From CAJJDF01 sp965657945 (GTDB lineage Bacteria > Bacteroidota > Bacteroidia > Flavobacteriales_D > CAJJDF01): a DNA stretch of 64,000 nucleotides. The DNA lies in assembly GCA_965657945.1 (NCBI GenBank), contig CBFHPW010000008.1:1-64000 (forward strand). Reading direction: 5' to 3'. Below are positions 32,180 to 41,165 of the stretch, one piece after another; position 1 is the first letter of the stretch, and each line of letters begins with the position of its first letter. A program made the position numbers and the translations under genes. The notes below the pieces were generated by a model, which worked only from the letters and a program-made list of their open reading frames with translations, was not told where the DNA came from and did not search any database.

Positions 32180-32593
32180 ATGACACATACAATACAAACA
32201 GACTGGAAAGGCGAAATGGCTTACGAAGTAGAAACCGTGGGAGGTAAGCTTGAGTTAGATGCAACACCCGATGAAAATGGAAAAGCAAAGGGTATTACTC
32301 CCAAATACCTCATGTTGGTGTCTTTGGCAGGTTGCACCAGCATGGATGTTACTTCTTTGCTCAACAAAATGAGGGCTCAGGTTCAGGATTTTAAAGTAGA
32401 AGTAGAGGGAAACCTGACTGAAGAGCATCCAAAACATTACGACAAAGTAAAGATGGTGTATAAGTTTAGGGGTGACAACCTACAAAAGGAAAAAATAGAA
32501 AAAGCTGTGAAGCTATCCGTAGATAGGTATTGTGGGGTATTCGAGATGTTCAGACAATTTGCAGAAGTGACTTACGAAATTCAATACAACTAA
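32180..32593 (+). CDS. OsmC-family protein
   Basis: 137 residues. The two reactive cysteines of the OsmC/Ohr fold are present: SLAGCTSMDVTSLL (about residue 52) and SVDRYCGVFEMF (about 115). The ISPKYL-like segment (ITPKYLMLVSLAGC) is typical of the YhfA-type branch. Members reduce organic peroxides or have undefined thiol roles in the cytoplasm. A 29-residue membrane peptide gene starts 1 nt after its stop. Confidence 0.9.
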   Translation: MTHTIQTDWKGEMAYEVETVGGKLELDATPDENGKAKGITPKYLMLVSLAGCTSMDVTSLLNKMRAQVQDFKVEVEGNLTEEHPKHYDKVKMVYKFRGDNLQKEKIEKAVKLSVDRYCGVFEMFRQFAEVTYEIQYN

Positions 32594-32594
32594 G

Positions 32595-32684
32595 ATGAAA
32601 ACACCTTACGTCATTATAGGAATAGTGATTCTCCACTTTGTTGTGGGAATTGCTTTGTTGATATGGAGAATGAATAGGAAATAG
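32595..32684 (+). CDS. 29-residue single-span membrane peptide
   Basis: ATG 1 nt after the osmC stop opens MKTPYVIIGIVILHFVVGIA, then LLIWRMNRK and a stop. It has a continuous hydrophobic span with a positive C-terminal tail, the composition of a real small membrane protein (N-out/C-in by the positive-inside rule). Tight spacing suggests translational coupling with the OsmC gene. No homologue recognised; too short to exclude chance. Confidence 0.55.
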   Translation: MKTPYVIIGIVILHFVVGIALLIWRMNRK

Positions 32685-32764
32685 GTGCAAATGTCCTAAA
32701 TATTAATAGATCCATAATGATTGTCAAGAGAGAATGGAATTGAAAATCAGAAACGGAAATGTTT

Positions 32765-33388
32765 TTACAACACCAATTCACCAATACCTTGGCGTACTAT
32801 TTCTAAATCATCTTGTGTGCAATCTACTACGGTAGAAGGTTGGTTATTTCCAATTCCTCCATCCACAATGAGTTCAATTTGGTGCTGAAAATTCTGAAAA
32901 ATTTGTTCGGGATCTGTAATGTATTCCACAATTTCATCTTCGTGATGAATGGATGTGGTGACCAAGGGAACACCTAATTGTTTTACTATTCCCAAACAGA
33001 TTTCATTGTTTGGAATTCGGATTCCAATCTCTTTTTTATTGGAATCGAATAGTTTTGGGATTTTGTTGCTGGCATTCAAAATAAATGTGAACGGCCCAGG
33101 CAGATTTTTGTTCAGGGCTTTGAATACACTTCTACTGAAAGGATTGGTGTATTCATCAATGGATTTTAGGTCAGGACAAACCAGCGAAAAATTTGCCTTT
33201 TTTAGTTTTATTTGTTTCAGTTTTGCTATTTTTTCAATTGCTCGCTTGTTGTCAAGCGAGCAACCAAAATTGTACACTGAATCGGTAGGGTAAGCAATAA
33301 TTCCTCCTTTTTTCAATACTGAAACAACCTCTGCAATTTTGCGGTATTCGGGCGTTTCTGGATGTATAGAAAGGAAATCTGCTGCCAT
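32765..33388 (-). CDS. L-threonylcarbamoyladenylate synthase family protein (Sua5/YciO/YrdC)
   Basis: 207 residues. YrdC fold: VLKKGGIIAYPTDSVYNFGC (KRxT-type substrate site), KLKQIKLKKANFSLVCPDL, then LPGPFTFILNAS and EIGIRIPNN, STVVDCTQD near the end. It has the YciO-like reading (K-L-K, A-N-F-S-L-V). YrdC/Sua5 make the precursor for t6A37 in tRNA; YciO paralogues have a less certain role. Lies 3 nt after the transaldolase gene on the same strand. Confidence 0.88.
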   Translation of the reverse strand: MAADFLSIHPETPEYRKIAEVVSVLKKGGIIAYPTDSVYNFGCSLDNKRAIEKIAKLKQIKLKKANFSLVCPDLKSIDEYTNPFSRSVFKALNKNLPGPFTFILNASNKIPKLFDSNKKEIGIRIPNNEICLGIVKQLGVPLVTTSIHHEDEIVEYITDPEQIFQNFQHQIELIVDGGIGNNQPSTVVDCTQDDLEIVRQGIGELVL

Positions 33389-33391
33389 GTG

Positions 33392-34048
33392 TTACGAGTT
33401 TGCTTTTGCGTGATCTGCCAAGAATTTGGCTAATCCGCTATCTGTAAGTGGGTGCTTAGCCAAAGCTAAAATAGCGCTCAAAGGTCCTGTCATTACGTCT
33501 GCTCCAATTTTAGCACAATTGATAATGTGCATTGGGTGACGCACAGATGCCGCAAGAATTTCTGTTGCATATCCGTAGTTGTCAAAAATCAATCTGATTT
33601 CATCAATTAAGTTGAGTCCATCTGTAGAGATGTCATCCAACCTTCCAATAAAAGGGGAAACGTAGGTTGCACCAGCTTTAGCTGCAAGCAACGCTTGTCC
33701 TGGTGAAAAAATCAAGGTGCAGTTTGTTTTGATTCCTTGCTCAGTAAAATATTTAATTGCCTTTATTCCTTCTGGAATCATAGGCACTTTTACCACGATG
33801 TTTTCGTGCAATTCAGCCAAAGCAAGACCCTCTTTTACCATTCCGTCAAAATCAGTAGAAATAACTTCTGCGCTTACTGGTCCATCTACAATGTTGCAAA
33901 TGTCCACGTAGTGTTTCATTACTTTGTCTGTTCCTCCAATTCCTTCTTTCGCCATCAGGGAAGGATTGGTCGTTACTCCGTCAAGTATTCCTAAATCGTT
34001 AGCTTCTTTGATGTCGTTTAGGTTTGCTGTATCAATAAAAAATTTCAT
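33392..34048 (-). CDS. Transaldolase, small TalC/fructose-6-phosphate aldolase type
   Basis: 218 residues from ATG 34048 (MKFFIDTANLNDIKEANDLG); the 16 codons upstream are non-family sequence. Schiff-base Lys in VVKVPMIPEGIKAI (about residue 83-86), DGVTTNPSLMAKEG near the start, TLIFSPGQALLAAKAGA and the C-terminal LTDSGLAKFLADH. Short-form transaldolases of this kind belong to the non-oxidative pentose phosphate pathway. The split transketolase genes at 51-54 kb are its partner enzyme. Confidence 0.93.
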   Translation of the reverse strand: MKFFIDTANLNDIKEANDLGILDGVTTNPSLMAKEGIGGTDKVMKHYVDICNIVDGPVSAEVISTDFDGMVKEGLALAELHENIVVKVPMIPEGIKAIKYFTEQGIKTNCTLIFSPGQALLAAKAGATYVSPFIGRLDDISTDGLNLIDEIRLIFDNYGYATEILAASVRHPMHIINCAKIGADVMTGPLSAILALAKHPLTDSGLAKFLADHAKANS

Positions 34049-34199
34049 AGTTTTTTGGGATAGAATTATTGTTTGTAATACAAAATTAAGGGTCAACGGT
34101 AAGTTTACCTATTTAGCTACTCAGAAGTTTTAAACAAGTTGTAACAAAACCAATATTGGTTGATTCCTTCAGAAATACGAAGCTTGTTCCTAACTGTAT

Positions 34200-36515
34200 T
34201 TATAAACTGCCTAATTTTAGCCCCAAGTAAATGGTTCGTGGCTGTGCAGGTCCGTAAACAAAGTTACTGTCTCTGTTTTTTCCAATGTCGAATTGTGTCT
34301 GATATGAGTTAAAGATATTCCTAATTCCACCATAAAATGTGATATTGGTTTTTACTCTCTTCAACGGTAGGTTGTAGTTCAGTTTTAGACTTACTTCATG
34401 AAATGCTTTCGAATCGATTATTTCATCTGTTAGTTGGTTAGGCGCTCCCGCAAAATGAGGTACTTTCATTGTTCCGGTATACAAGTAATTGAGAACCCCA
34501 TTTAATTTAGATTTAGGCAGCACAGTTACTACTCCGTATCCGTATGTTCTCGGGGTTCGAATAAAATCTTTGATTCCATCCAATCCTTCGATGTAGGAAA
34601 CTTCATTTTCGTACCTACTGGTTTGCAAAGTAACTCCTGTTTCAATTTGGAGTTTCATATTTAGGTTAGCTCTTAATTCGAGCGTAGCTCCTTGGACCGT
34701 GGCTCTCTGTCCATTTTTTTTCTCGAATACCTCACCAAAGTCATCTTCCCCGATAGGATTTAAAATAAAAGCGTTGTTGAGTCGGGTATAGAATCCTTCT
34801 AGGGTGAATCCAGCAATGTATTTTGTCGAGACTTTGTCGTAGTTCACCGATGTGCTAAAACTATGTGATCTTTCGGGAGATAATTCGGGAGACAGTTGCA
34901 CTCTTGAAATTCCACCACCCGCAAAGGCAATGTGTAAATCGGTATCGAATGCTTGTGGCGCTCGAAATCCAGCACCGTAACTCAATCTGAATTGAGTTTT
35001 CTTTTTGAGGGAATACAACAAAGAAGCTCTTGGACTAAAGACTAGATTTTTTACCAAATTATGTTTGTCCATTCTCACTCCCGTCAGTAGATTAAGTTGC
35101 GGAGTTATTTTCCAATCGCTTTGGATAAAAGAGCCTAAGTTTTGGGTAGATTGATCCACCAAATAGGTGTAGGCTGGAATTTCATCAAATACATTGTCGA
35201 TCAGATATTCGGTTCCAAAAGTGAGTACGTTCTCTGCACCTAAAGTTTGTGTCAATTTATGATTCAATTGAAAACCTCCTTGTATGGTTCGGGTAAATGA
35301 GTTGCCGTAAGGTGGATTTGATTTGTGAATGAGGATAGAGCTATCCTCATCCGGCAAAATTCCGGTGTAGTGATCTCGCTTTGTTTGTTGCCAGCCCACA
35401 TAACTGATAAACGAAGATTTCTTTTTGTTGAAATTAATTTGATAATCGGCACTTCCCATCCACACATTGTGAGTTCTTTCTTCCGCCTGTTGAGCCAAAA
35501 ATGTAGGTGAATCTGTCATTTCTCCTCCGTAGCGATATTCGTAGAGTCTACTCAAGCTTACTTCTATTTTTTGATTTTTTCCGATCAGAAAAAAAGAGTT
35601 CACCCCAAAAGATGTATTGTTTAATTCGGGTAATTCAGAGTATTCATCTGAATTGTGGTCATACAGTTCTCTATTTCGTTGATTGATGAATAAAGTCATT
35701 CCAGCATTCTTATCCTTATTAAGGAGCGAAGTATTTCCGCTCAGGATATTATCTAAACTTTGATTGTTCACTAACTGACTATTCAAATTTACCTCATAAT
35801 TGTTTTTTGTTGGCAGTTTGGTAATCACATTCACAGTGCCTCCAATGGCACTAGAACCATAGAGCGATGAACCACCTCCTCGTATTATTTCCACTCTTTC
35901 AATCATGTTTACAGGAATTTGTTCCAATCCGTACAAGCTTGTGATGGGACTAAAGATGGGTCTGCCATTGATAAGAATTTGTGAATAGCCGCCAGCCAGT
36001 CCATTCATTCTAAGTTGAGTGTAATTACAGGTTTGACAATCAGTTTCTACTCTCAATCCCGGCTGAAATTTCAATCCCTCAGATAGGTTGCAAGCTTGAA
36101 CATTTTCAAGGGTTTGGCTTGTCAATACATTGACAATAATCGCAGATTCAGTTTTTCGTTTGGAAGTTCGAGTACCCGTAACCACGAAATCTTCCAATCG
36201 GGTAATAGTTGGAGTCAAAACCATAGAACGATAAATCACTCTGTTTTGGTCGGAAAGTGTTACTAAAAATGCAGTGTCCTTATAACCAATATGATTCACT
36301 ACTAGTGTGTGTGTACCAAAGGGAATGTTCGAAAGTGTAAATTTTCCTGAGCTGTTAGTCATGGAGGTGATGCCAAGTTCTGGAATCCCAATTGAAACAA
36401 ATTCTGCCGGAGAATTGTCTTCATTTGAAATCATGCCATCAATTTTTCCTTGAGAAAAACCCAGAGAAAGTAGCGAGTTGAATAGTACGAATACCAAGAA
36501 ATATTTATATCTCAT
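34200..36515 (-). CDS. TonB-dependent outer-membrane receptor, probably for metal or metallophore
   Basis: 771 residues. Signal peptide to about residue 22 (LGFSQG). A carboxypeptidase-regulatory-like beta-sandwich (about 23-100: GMISNEDNSPAEFVSIGI, GKFTLSNIPFGTHTLVVNHIGY) is followed by the plug (105-230: FVVTGTRTSKRKTESAIIVNV, CQTCNYTQLRMNGL, GLEQIPVNMIERVEIIRGGG, SSLYGSSAIGGTVNVI) and a 22-strand barrel ending LGLKLGSL. The order regulator - ZIP transporter - receptor within one 3.8-kb operon (gaps 9 and 3 nt) says it brings a divalent metal or its chelate across the outer membrane. The actual ligand is not known. Confidence 0.92.
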   Translation of the reverse strand: MRYKYFLVFVLFNSLLSLGFSQGKIDGMISNEDNSPAEFVSIGIPELGITSMTNSSGKFTLSNIPFGTHTLVVNHIGYKDTAFLVTLSDQNRVIYRSMVLTPTITRLEDFVVTGTRTSKRKTESAIIVNVLTSQTLENVQACNLSEGLKFQPGLRVETDCQTCNYTQLRMNGLAGGYSQILINGRPIFSPITSLYGLEQIPVNMIERVEIIRGGGSSLYGSSAIGGTVNVITKLPTKNNYEVNLNSQLVNNQSLDNILSGNTSLLNKDKNAGMTLFINQRNRELYDHNSDEYSELPELNNTSFGVNSFFLIGKNQKIEVSLSRLYEYRYGGEMTDSPTFLAQQAEERTHNVWMGSADYQINFNKKKSSFISYVGWQQTKRDHYTGILPDEDSSILIHKSNPPYGNSFTRTIQGGFQLNHKLTQTLGAENVLTFGTEYLIDNVFDEIPAYTYLVDQSTQNLGSFIQSDWKITPQLNLLTGVRMDKHNLVKNLVFSPRASLLYSLKKKTQFRLSYGAGFRAPQAFDTDLHIAFAGGGISRVQLSPELSPERSHSFSTSVNYDKVSTKYIAGFTLEGFYTRLNNAFILNPIGEDDFGEVFEKKNGQRATVQGATLELRANLNMKLQIETGVTLQTSRYENEVSYIEGLDGIKDFIRTPRTYGYGVVTVLPKSKLNGVLNYLYTGTMKVPHFAGAPNQLTDEIIDSKAFHEVSLKLNYNLPLKRVKTNITFYGGIRNIFNSYQTQFDIGKNRDSNFVYGPAQPRTIYLGLKLGSL

Positions 36516-36518
36516 CCT

Positions 36519-37367
36519 TTATCCTAAAATGTTTGCGAAGACATCTTCTAATACCACATCTAGAATCATCATCACTAAAAACCCACCAATAAATCCAAGA
36601 GTAGCGTGGTCTGTAAATTTATCTCTTTGCGTTTCGGGTATTACTTCTTCTACTACCACAAAAATCATTGCACCAGCTGCAAATGCTAGGGCATAGGGCA
36701 GGAGTGGAGTAAATGTAAGAACAGCCACAGCACCCAAAACCCCAAAAATAGGTTCAACAATTGCTGAAAGTTGCCCGTACCAAAAACTTTTTCCTCTGCT
36801 CATTCCTTGTCGTCTGAGCGGCATTGAAACCGCAAATCCTTCAGGGAAATTTTGAATCGCCATTGCCAGTGCCAAAGCAACAGCACCACCAATCGTAGCA
36901 CCTTCCATACCACTTGCCGCTCCACCAAACAAAACACCTACTGCCAATCCCTCGGGAATGTTATGAAGAGTAATTGCCAGAACAAGCAAAAGAGTTTTGT
37001 TCATTTTTGTTTTTGGACCCTCTGCTTCCGATACTTTTTCGTAATTCAAGTGGATGTGTGGAATCAATTTGTCGAGCGCAAAAATAAAGAGAGCTCCTAG
37101 TAAAAAACCAATAACGGTTGGGCCTACTTTTTGAAATCCTTCTCCTGAACTCATTTCCAAAGCTGGCATAATTAAACTCCAAATACTGGCTGCTACCATT
37201 ACTCCACCTGTAAAACCCAATGCGATATCCAGGACAGCTCGGTTTAGGCTTTTGAAAAAGAATACTAAAGAAGCTCCTGAGGCCGTTACAAACCAAGTAA
37301 AAGTGGTAGCGACAAATGCCGCCATTACAGGATCTACAGTTTCAAACCAATGTATAATTGTTTCCAT
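36519..37367 (-). CDS. ZIP-family metal transporter
   Basis: 282 residues, eight membrane segments. Metal-binding motifs are clear: ALDKLIPHIHLNY with a His-rich turn, HNIPEGLAVG in TM4 and QNFPEGFAVSMPLRRQG in TM5, and VVVEEVIPETQ near the C-terminus. It imports Zn, Fe or Mn across the inner membrane. It follows the DtxR-type regulator by 9 nt and precedes the TonB receptor by 3 nt, together giving a complete two-membrane uptake route. Confidence 0.94.
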   Translation of the reverse strand: METIIHWFETVDPVMAAFVATTFTWFVTASGASLVFFFKSLNRAVLDIALGFTGGVMVAASIWSLIMPALEMSSGEGFQKVGPTVIGFLLGALFIFALDKLIPHIHLNYEKVSEAEGPKTKMNKTLLLVLAITLHNIPEGLAVGVLFGGAASGMEGATIGGAVALALAMAIQNFPEGFAVSMPLRRQGMSRGKSFWYGQLSAIVEPIFGVLGAVAVLTFTPLLPYALAFAAGAMIFVVVEEVIPETQRDKFTDHATLGFIGGFLVMMILDVVLEDVFANILG

Positions 37368-37376
37368 TTGTATTGT

Positions 37377-38045
37377 TTAATCTGTTATTTTTTCGATAAT
37401 CAAAAATGAACTGACTTCTTTTGAAATCGTTACTGTTTGTTTAGCGGTTTGTATCATTTTCGATTTGTCGAAGTCGAAAACTTTTTCTACACGAATCTTT
37501 TTTCCTAGGGTTAAGTTCATCTCTTCTAGAAATTGTAAAAATTCATTGTGTGTATTTTTTACTCCCACTACAATTCCTGATTCTCCTTTGTTTAATTCAC
37601 TTAAAAGTACGGCCTCTTTTCTTATCGGAATATTTCCTTTTCTGTCGGGAATGGGATCACCGTGAGGATCAAAGGATGGGTGTTCCAAAAAATCATCCAA
37701 TCTGTCCACCAATTCATCTGATTTGATGTGCTCTAGTTGCTCGGCAATTTCATGAACTTCATCCCATTTGTAGTTTAGTTTTTCAACTAAAAACACTTCC
37801 CATATACGGTGATTTCTAATGATAGAAATGGCTATGTTTATTCCTTTTTTACTCAAAGAAACCCCCTTGTATTTCTCATAGGTAATGAGCTCTTTTTTAG
37901 CTAGTTTTTTTACCATATCAGTTACCGAAGATGCCTTGGTAGCCAACTTGTTTGCCAGTTCATTCGTAGAAACCTCTTTGTTGTATTTACTTTCTAAACC
38001 ATAAATGGCTTTTAGGTAGTTTTCTTCTGTTTTTGTGTAACTCAT
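37377..38045 (-). CDS. DtxR/IdeR/MntR-family metal-dependent transcriptional repressor
   Basis: 222 residues. Winged helix (about 1-72): SYTKTEENYLKAIYGLESKY, STNELANKLATKASSVTDMV. Dimerisation/metal region (73-140) with IRNHRIWEVFLVEKLNYKWDEVHEIAEQLEHIKSDEL containing the His/Glu ligands and HPSFDPHGDPIP. A C-terminal SH3-like FeoA domain (about 150-222). The long form resembles IdeR/DtxR and Mn-responsive relatives. First gene in the operon and presumably repressing it when metal is plentiful; a palindrome lies 19 nt upstream. Confidence 0.93.
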   Translation of the reverse strand: MSYTKTEENYLKAIYGLESKYNKEVSTNELANKLATKASSVTDMVKKLAKKELITYEKYKGVSLSKKGINIAISIIRNHRIWEVFLVEKLNYKWDEVHEIAEQLEHIKSDELVDRLDDFLEHPSFDPHGDPIPDRKGNIPIRKEAVLLSELNKGESGIVVGVKNTHNEFLQFLEEMNLTLGKKIRVEKVFDFDKSKMIQTAKQTVTISKEVSSFLIIEKITD

Positions 38046-38049
38046 TATG

Positions 38050-38057
38050 CAAATATA
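38050..38057 (-). promoter_or_regulatory. -7 box TATATTTG four nt before the metal regulator gene
   Basis: TATATTTG, then CATA, then ATG at 38045, with transcription predicted to begin at the ATG. The palindrome at 38064-38083 lies directly upstream. Confidence 0.55.
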
Positions 38058-38063
38058 AAAATA

Positions 38064-38083
38064 TTTTTAGATTTATCTAAAAA
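38064..38083. promoter_or_regulatory. Probable operator of the metal-uptake operon
   Basis: Perfect 9-bp arms TTTTTAGAT and ATCTAAAAA separated by TT, a 20-bp palindrome lying between the expected -33 and -7 positions. Size and placement fit a DtxR-family dimer site that blocks RNA polymerase; the closest gene is the regulator itself, so autoregulation of the whole operon is inferred. Confidence 0.6.
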
Positions 38084-38190
38084 TTATATTTGGTGAATTT
38101 AAAAAAATGAAATCGTTGCTAACAATTGTTAATAAATCTACTTAGTAACTTTTTTGTTTTAACTACGACAAAAAACTGAAGAATTCGAGT

Positions 38191-38198
38191 TACATTTG
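38191..38198 (+). promoter_or_regulatory. -7 box TACATTTG of dnaB
   Basis: TACATTTG with about 77 nt to the dnaB ATG. No -33 TTTG at the expected distance. Confidence 0.4.
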
Positions 38199-38275
38199 TG
38201 TTTCAACCAGAATTGATTTGATTCATTGAAACAGGCTAGTTTTAATGAATTAACACTTACTTATATTGAGCATTA

Positions 38276-39841
38276 ATGAACAACAATTTACCCGATAACG
38301 ACCCAGTAACAAGAATGGCAACCAAAAAGAAATCCACTCCATTTTTTCAAGATTCTGGAAGAATTCCACCACAAGCAGTAGATTTTGAAGAGGCTGTGTT
38401 AGGTGCATTGATGTTAGAAAAAAATGCGGTAAATGATGTGATTGATGTATTGAGTCCCGAGAGTTTTTACAAAGACCAGCATCAAAAAATATACGCAGTG
38501 GTTCATTCCTTGTTTGGGAATAGTCAGCCGATAGATATATTGACAGTAACCCAAGAATTAAGAAATAGAGGAGAATTGGAATATGTAGGAGGAGCCTATT
38601 ACATTTCTCAATTAACCAATCGAATAGCCTCGGCTGCCAATGTGGAGCACCATTCTCGTATCATTGCCCAGAAGTTTATTCAGAGGGAATTGATTCGTAT
38701 TTCCTCCGATACGATTAAATTAGCTTATGACGAAACAACAGATGTGTTTGATTTGTTGGATAAAGCCGAAAGCAGTTTGTTCCAAGTTGCGGAAGGTAAT
38801 TTGAGTAAGAGTTACGAGAAGATTGACAAAGTGATGCAACATGCTATTGAGGAAATAGAAAATGCACAAGATCACCAAGACGGAGTAAGTGGAGTTCCAA
38901 CTGGATTTACTGCCCTGGACAGAGTTACTTCTGGATGGCAAAAGTCTGATATGATTGTAATCGCTGCTCGTCCAGGTATGGGAAAAACAGCTTTTGTGGT
39001 TTCGATGGCGCGAAATGCTGCGGTTCAATTTAATCAAGGTGTTGCTATTTTTTCACTTGAGATGAGTTCAGTCCAGCTGGTAAATCGTTTGATTTCGGGT
39101 GAGGCTGAAATACCTGCTGAAAAACTGAGAAAAGGAAATCTTGAACCTCATGAATTTCAACAATTGCATGCTCGAATTGGAAAACTATCCGAAGCTCCTT
39201 TCTTTATCGATGACACGCCTGCTTTGTCTGTGTTTGAGTTTAGAGCAAAATGCAGAAGACTAAAAGCACAGCACGACATTCAATTGATTGTGATTGATTA
39301 CTTGCAATTGATGACTGGTGGTGGAGAAGGAAAAGGTAACCGAGAACAGGAGATTAGTTTTATTTCGAGGTCTATCAAAACAGTGGCAAAAGAATTGGAT
39401 GTGCCCATTATTGCACTTTCTCAGTTGAGTCGTTCGGTAGAAACGAGGGGAGGAGACAAAAAGCCTTTGCTTTCGGATTTGAGGGAATCAGGAGCTATTG
39501 AGCAAGATGCCGATATTGTTTCTTTTATTTATCGTCCAGAGTATTATGGTATAACTACAGATGAGGAAACGGGTGACAACCTTGAAGGAATAGGAGAGTT
39601 TATTATTGCAAAACATAGAAATGGCTCACTTGAATCAGTGAAACTGAGATTTGTTGGGCAGTTTGCCAAATTCGAGAATTTAGATTCCTTTGATGAACCT
39701 GGATTTACGGCAATCACTCCGAGCAACGACTTTGAAGGAAATGATGATGGTACGATGACAATGAAATCAAAAGGTTGGGACGATGATGATTCGGATGACG
39801 CTTTTGATGGAAGCGGATTTGATGACGAGGAGCCGTTCTAA
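38276..39841 (+). CDS. dnaB: Replicative DNA helicase DnaB
   Basis: 521 residues. N-terminal collar domain (about 25-130: IPPQAVDFEEAVLGALMLE, LTNRIASAANVEHHSRI). RecA-type motor: Walker A AARPGMGKTAFVVSMARNAA, SLEMSSVQL, Walker B LIVIDYLQLM, LSQLSRSVETR, LRESGAIEQDADIVSFIYR, HRNG. The C-terminus carries an acidic tail (DDDDSDDAFDG...EEPF) typical of this phylum. Loads at the replication fork as a hexamer. No intein and no neighbouring replication genes. Confidence 0.97.
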   Translation: MNNNLPDNDPVTRMATKKKSTPFFQDSGRIPPQAVDFEEAVLGALMLEKNAVNDVIDVLSPESFYKDQHQKIYAVVHSLFGNSQPIDILTVTQELRNRGELEYVGGAYYISQLTNRIASAANVEHHSRIIAQKFIQRELIRISSDTIKLAYDETTDVFDLLDKAESSLFQVAEGNLSKSYEKIDKVMQHAIEEIENAQDHQDGVSGVPTGFTALDRVTSGWQKSDMIVIAARPGMGKTAFVVSMARNAAVQFNQGVAIFSLEMSSVQLVNRLISGEAEIPAEKLRKGNLEPHEFQQLHARIGKLSEAPFFIDDTPALSVFEFRAKCRRLKAQHDIQLIVIDYLQLMTGGGEGKGNREQEISFISRSIKTVAKELDVPIIALSQLSRSVETRGGDKKPLLSDLRESGAIEQDADIVSFIYRPEYYGITTDEETGDNLEGIGEFIIAKHRNGSLESVKLRFVGQFAKFENLDSFDEPGFTAITPSNDFEGNDDGTMTMKSKGWDDDDSDDAFDGSGFDDEEPF

Positions 39842-39895
39842 GGATTTTTGACTGCAAATCATTCTTTTCTTCTCTTAATCCGTTATTTTTATTCT

Positions 39896-41164
39896 ATGAA
39901 AAATCTAGTCACGCTCGTATTATTTGTTCTTTTTTGTCAAGTTGGGTTTTCTTCCTATTTGCTTATCCCGATGGATGAGGGAAAGCAAAAAAATCACTTG
40001 AAAGCTTATGGAATAGCTTATTGGGTGTTGCAAAATGACATCGAAATAGAGTGGCTTCTCAATTACAGAGGAGGTAGTTTTTTAATAAAATACTACGAAG
40101 ACATTGAGAAGGAATGTGTAATAAGGGGAGTTTCTTTTGATTTGATAGCCGATGTACAAGCTCAATCAATCAAAAGAAAAATTGCCGATCCGGAAGTAAA
40201 TCAAGAGGTGATAAAGTTGGAGAAATTTCCCAAAATTGCTGTTTACACACCTGAAGGAAAAATGCCTTGGGATGATGCGGTAACTATGGTTTTGGAATAT
40301 GCCGAAATTCCTTACGACAAAATTTACGACTCGGCAATAATCAACACCGTTTTACCAAAATATGATTGGCTTCATTTACATCACGAAGATTTTACTGGAC
40401 AATACGGAAAATTTTATGCAGCTTACCGCAATGCCGTTTGGTATCAAAACCAACAAAAAGAAACAGAGGCAAGGGCTGAAAGACTGGGATTTGATAAAGT
40501 GTCTAAATTGAAAGCTGGAGTGGCATTAAAAATCAAAGAATTTGTTGCGGGGGGAGGTTTTCTGTTTACGATGTGCTCCGGTACAGATTCCTACGACATT
40601 GCTCTTTCTGCGCAAGAAACAGATATATGTGAATCGATGTTTGATGGAGATCCTGCTGACAAACAAGCTCAATCTAAATTGGATTATACTCAAACTTTAG
40701 CGTTTAGAGATTTTACTCTTAAAACTAACCCTTTGGAATATGAGTTTTCTAATATTGACGGAACATATGTGAGAATAAGACAGAGAATTCCCGAGAAGGA
40801 AGATGTATTTACTTTATTTGATTTTTCTGCAAAATGGGACATTGTTCCCACTATGTTATGTCAAAATCATACTTCGGTAATTAAAGGATTTATGGGGCAA
40901 ACAACAGATTTTCACAAGGAGTTTGTGAAATCAAATGTATTGGTAATGGGAGAATCTAAGGCTCTAGGAACTGCGCGCTATATTCATGGAACTCTTGGCC
41001 AAGGTCAGTGGACGTTTTATGGAGGGCATGATCCTGAAGATTATCAGCATAGAGTAGGAGATCCCCCTACAGATTTAACTCTTCATCCAAATTCACCAGG
41101 TTACCGGTTGATACTGAACAATATTTTGTTTCCAGCGGCCAAGAAAAAGAAAAGAAAAACCTAA
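39896..41164 (+). CDS. Secreted protein of unknown function (ThuA/amidotransferase-like fold suspected)
   Basis: 422 residues from ATG 39896; the first 16 codons of the longer frame are leader. Signal peptide to about residue 19 (GFSS). The mature start is LLIPMDEGKQKNHLKAYGIA, then KIAVYTPEGKMPWDDAVTMV, a long helical middle, FVAGGGFLFTMCSGTDSYDI with a Cys in a nucleophile-elbow-like context and GQWTFYGGHDPEDYQHRVGD near the end. The order resembles class I glutamine-amidotransferase/ThuA folds. Relatives in this phylum are often labelled asparagine synthetase B, but I see neither an N-terminal Cys nor an ATP domain of that enzyme. The gene ends 1 nt from the convergent DUF4249 gene. Confidence 0.7.
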   Translation: MKNLVTLVLFVLFCQVGFSSYLLIPMDEGKQKNHLKAYGIAYWVLQNDIEIEWLLNYRGGSFLIKYYEDIEKECVIRGVSFDLIADVQAQSIKRKIADPEVNQEVIKLEKFPKIAVYTPEGKMPWDDAVTMVLEYAEIPYDKIYDSAIINTVLPKYDWLHLHHEDFTGQYGKFYAAYRNAVWYQNQQKETEARAERLGFDKVSKLKAGVALKIKEFVAGGGFLFTMCSGTDSYDIALSAQETDICESMFDGDPADKQAQSKLDYTQTLAFRDFTLKTNPLEYEFSNIDGTYVRIRQRIPEKEDVFTLFDFSAKWDIVPTMLCQNHTSVIKGFMGQTTDFHKEFVKSNVLVMGESKALGTARYIHGTLGQGQWTFYGGHDPEDYQHRVGDPPTDLTLHPNSPGYRLILNNILFPAAKKKKRKT

Positions 41165-41165
41165 A

